Under the pieces are notes generated by a model. The model saw nothing but the letters and a program-made list of their open reading frames with translations, did no database searches and was not told the origin of the DNA. Of a DNA stretch of 5,160 bases, positions 4,555-5,160 are shown in pieces. Positions within the stretch are counted from its first letter, which is position 1. Each line of letters begins with the position of its first letter. A program made the position numbers and the translations under genes. The stretch comes from Flavobacteriaceae bacterium (GTDB lineage: Bacteria; Bacteroidota; Bacteroidia; Flavobacteriales; Flavobacteriaceae). The stretch is from positions 29,329-34,488 of the forward strand of contig NZOB01000013.1 in the NCBI GenBank assembly GCA_002693085.1. The letters run 5' to 3'.

Positions 4555-5160
4555 TTATCTAAAATTTATTGATGCACCTATAGATATTACATCATATTCT
4601 TGAAATGTATAATCAATAAAAGCATGCAAAAAAATAAATTTAAATTTGAGTCCAACATTTTTACTCAACTCATGAATTGAATAATCTAACTGAATTGGGT
4701 CTGAGAGATTCACAGGAATTTTTGTATTAGTTTGAGAACTAAGATTATATTCTAATTCATAATTACCAAGAATATTAAAAGAAGATTTACCACCAGAAAT
4801 TCCAATTCCACCATATAGCTCAAAAATTGAAAAATTAAAAGAAGTTAAAAGCTGTGCTTTATAGTTTGAAATATCAAAACTTGCATTTTGATTTGAACCT
4901 TTAAATGTTCCAGAAGATTGAATATCATAATTTATATTCATGAATGACATTGCTCCAAAAGCAGATAAATTTAAAGTTGGAATCTTATTCAAAAAACCAA
5001 AATATTGCAATAAATCGTGTTTAATTCCAAATCCATAATTTGAAAAATATACTCCGTTTCTATCGTACTCTGGTAAGTATCTAATTGTAATTTCAGACTT
5101 AAGTGGTAATCCTACTGATGCCTGAATTAAAGGAGAAGATATGATTCCTAATGGGAGCTT
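4555..5160 (-). CDS. Probable outer-membrane beta-barrel protein, C-terminal part
   Basis: The frame is open from the window edge to a TAA at 4557-4555, giving 201 residues of a protein whose N terminus lies outside. It should not be started at the TTG at 5010: the upstream codons continue the same kind of sequence (ASVGLPLKSEITIRYLPEYD and so on). The protein is a series of alternating polar/hydrophobic strands with many aromatic residues and Gly, such as ITIRYLPEYD, GIGISGG and LKFKFIFLHAFIDYTFQEYD. It ends SIGASINFR with a near-terminal aromatic residue, as in outer-membrane barrels. It recalls the DUF6588-like family of Bacteroidota membrane proteins, but I am not sure of that. Function is unknown, and no link to methionine synthesis is evident; it is followed by its own intergenic region. 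Confidence 0.75.
   Translation of the reverse strand, partial: KLPLGIISSPLIQASVGLPLKSEITIRYLPEYDRNGVYFSNYGFGIKHDLLQYFGFLNKIPTLNLSAFGAMSFMNINYDIQSSGTFKGSNQNASFDISNYKAQLLTSFNFSIFELYGGIGISGGKSSFNILGNYELEYNLSSQTNTKIPVNLSDPIQLDYSIHELSKNVGLKFKFIFLHAFIDYTFQEYDVISIGASINFR

Noticed and set aside
5008..5010. TTG as the start codon of the barrel gene
   Set aside because: The frame stays open upstream to the window edge with barrel-like sequence, so the real start lies outside.

Overview
The window is a strongly AT-rich stretch in which every gene I can support lies on the minus strand, so it reads from high to low coordinates. It suggests a Bacteroidota or related FCB-group bacterium, perhaps marine. 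Reasons: a TTTG-N19-TAnnTTTG promoter, mostly weak or absent Shine-Dalgarno sequences, the pheA-aminotransferase-tyrA gene order, a stand-alone prephenate dehydratase with an ACT domain, and an outer-membrane beta-barrel-like neighbour. The phylum is an inference.

Layout in transcription order. (1) 5160-4555: C-terminal 201 residues of a probable outer-membrane beta-barrel protein, 5' end outside the window. (2) 4554-4404: intergenic leader with a 49-nt pseudoknot aptamer of SAM-II/SAM-V type. (3) 4403-3108 metY and 3104-2142 metX, 3 nt apart, making homocysteine from homoserine by acetylation and sulfhydrylation. (4) 2141-1975: a leader region with a Bacteroidota-type promoter, a 23-codon peptide gene containing the run FYFYFYY, three mutually exclusive RNA pairings and an intrinsic terminator ending 6 nt before pheA. 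(5) 1974-1156 pheA, 1159-14 aminotransferase and, from 17 off the window edge, the first codons of what looks like tyrA. These three genes are joined by ATGA overlaps and form a phenylalanine/tyrosine operon.

The most interesting element is the pheA leader. It has all the parts of a classical ribosome-mediated attenuator (stall codons, 1:2 pause hairpin, 2:3 antiterminator, 3:4 terminator), and its peptide carries alternating Phe and Tyr codons, matching an operon that makes both amino acids. Its ATG lies 8 nt after the promoter's -7 element, so the leader peptide may be translated from a leaderless or almost leaderless transcript. Two adjacent amino-acid operons thus appear to use two different RNA control modes: a ligand-binding riboswitch for methionine and codon-stall attenuation for Phe/Tyr.
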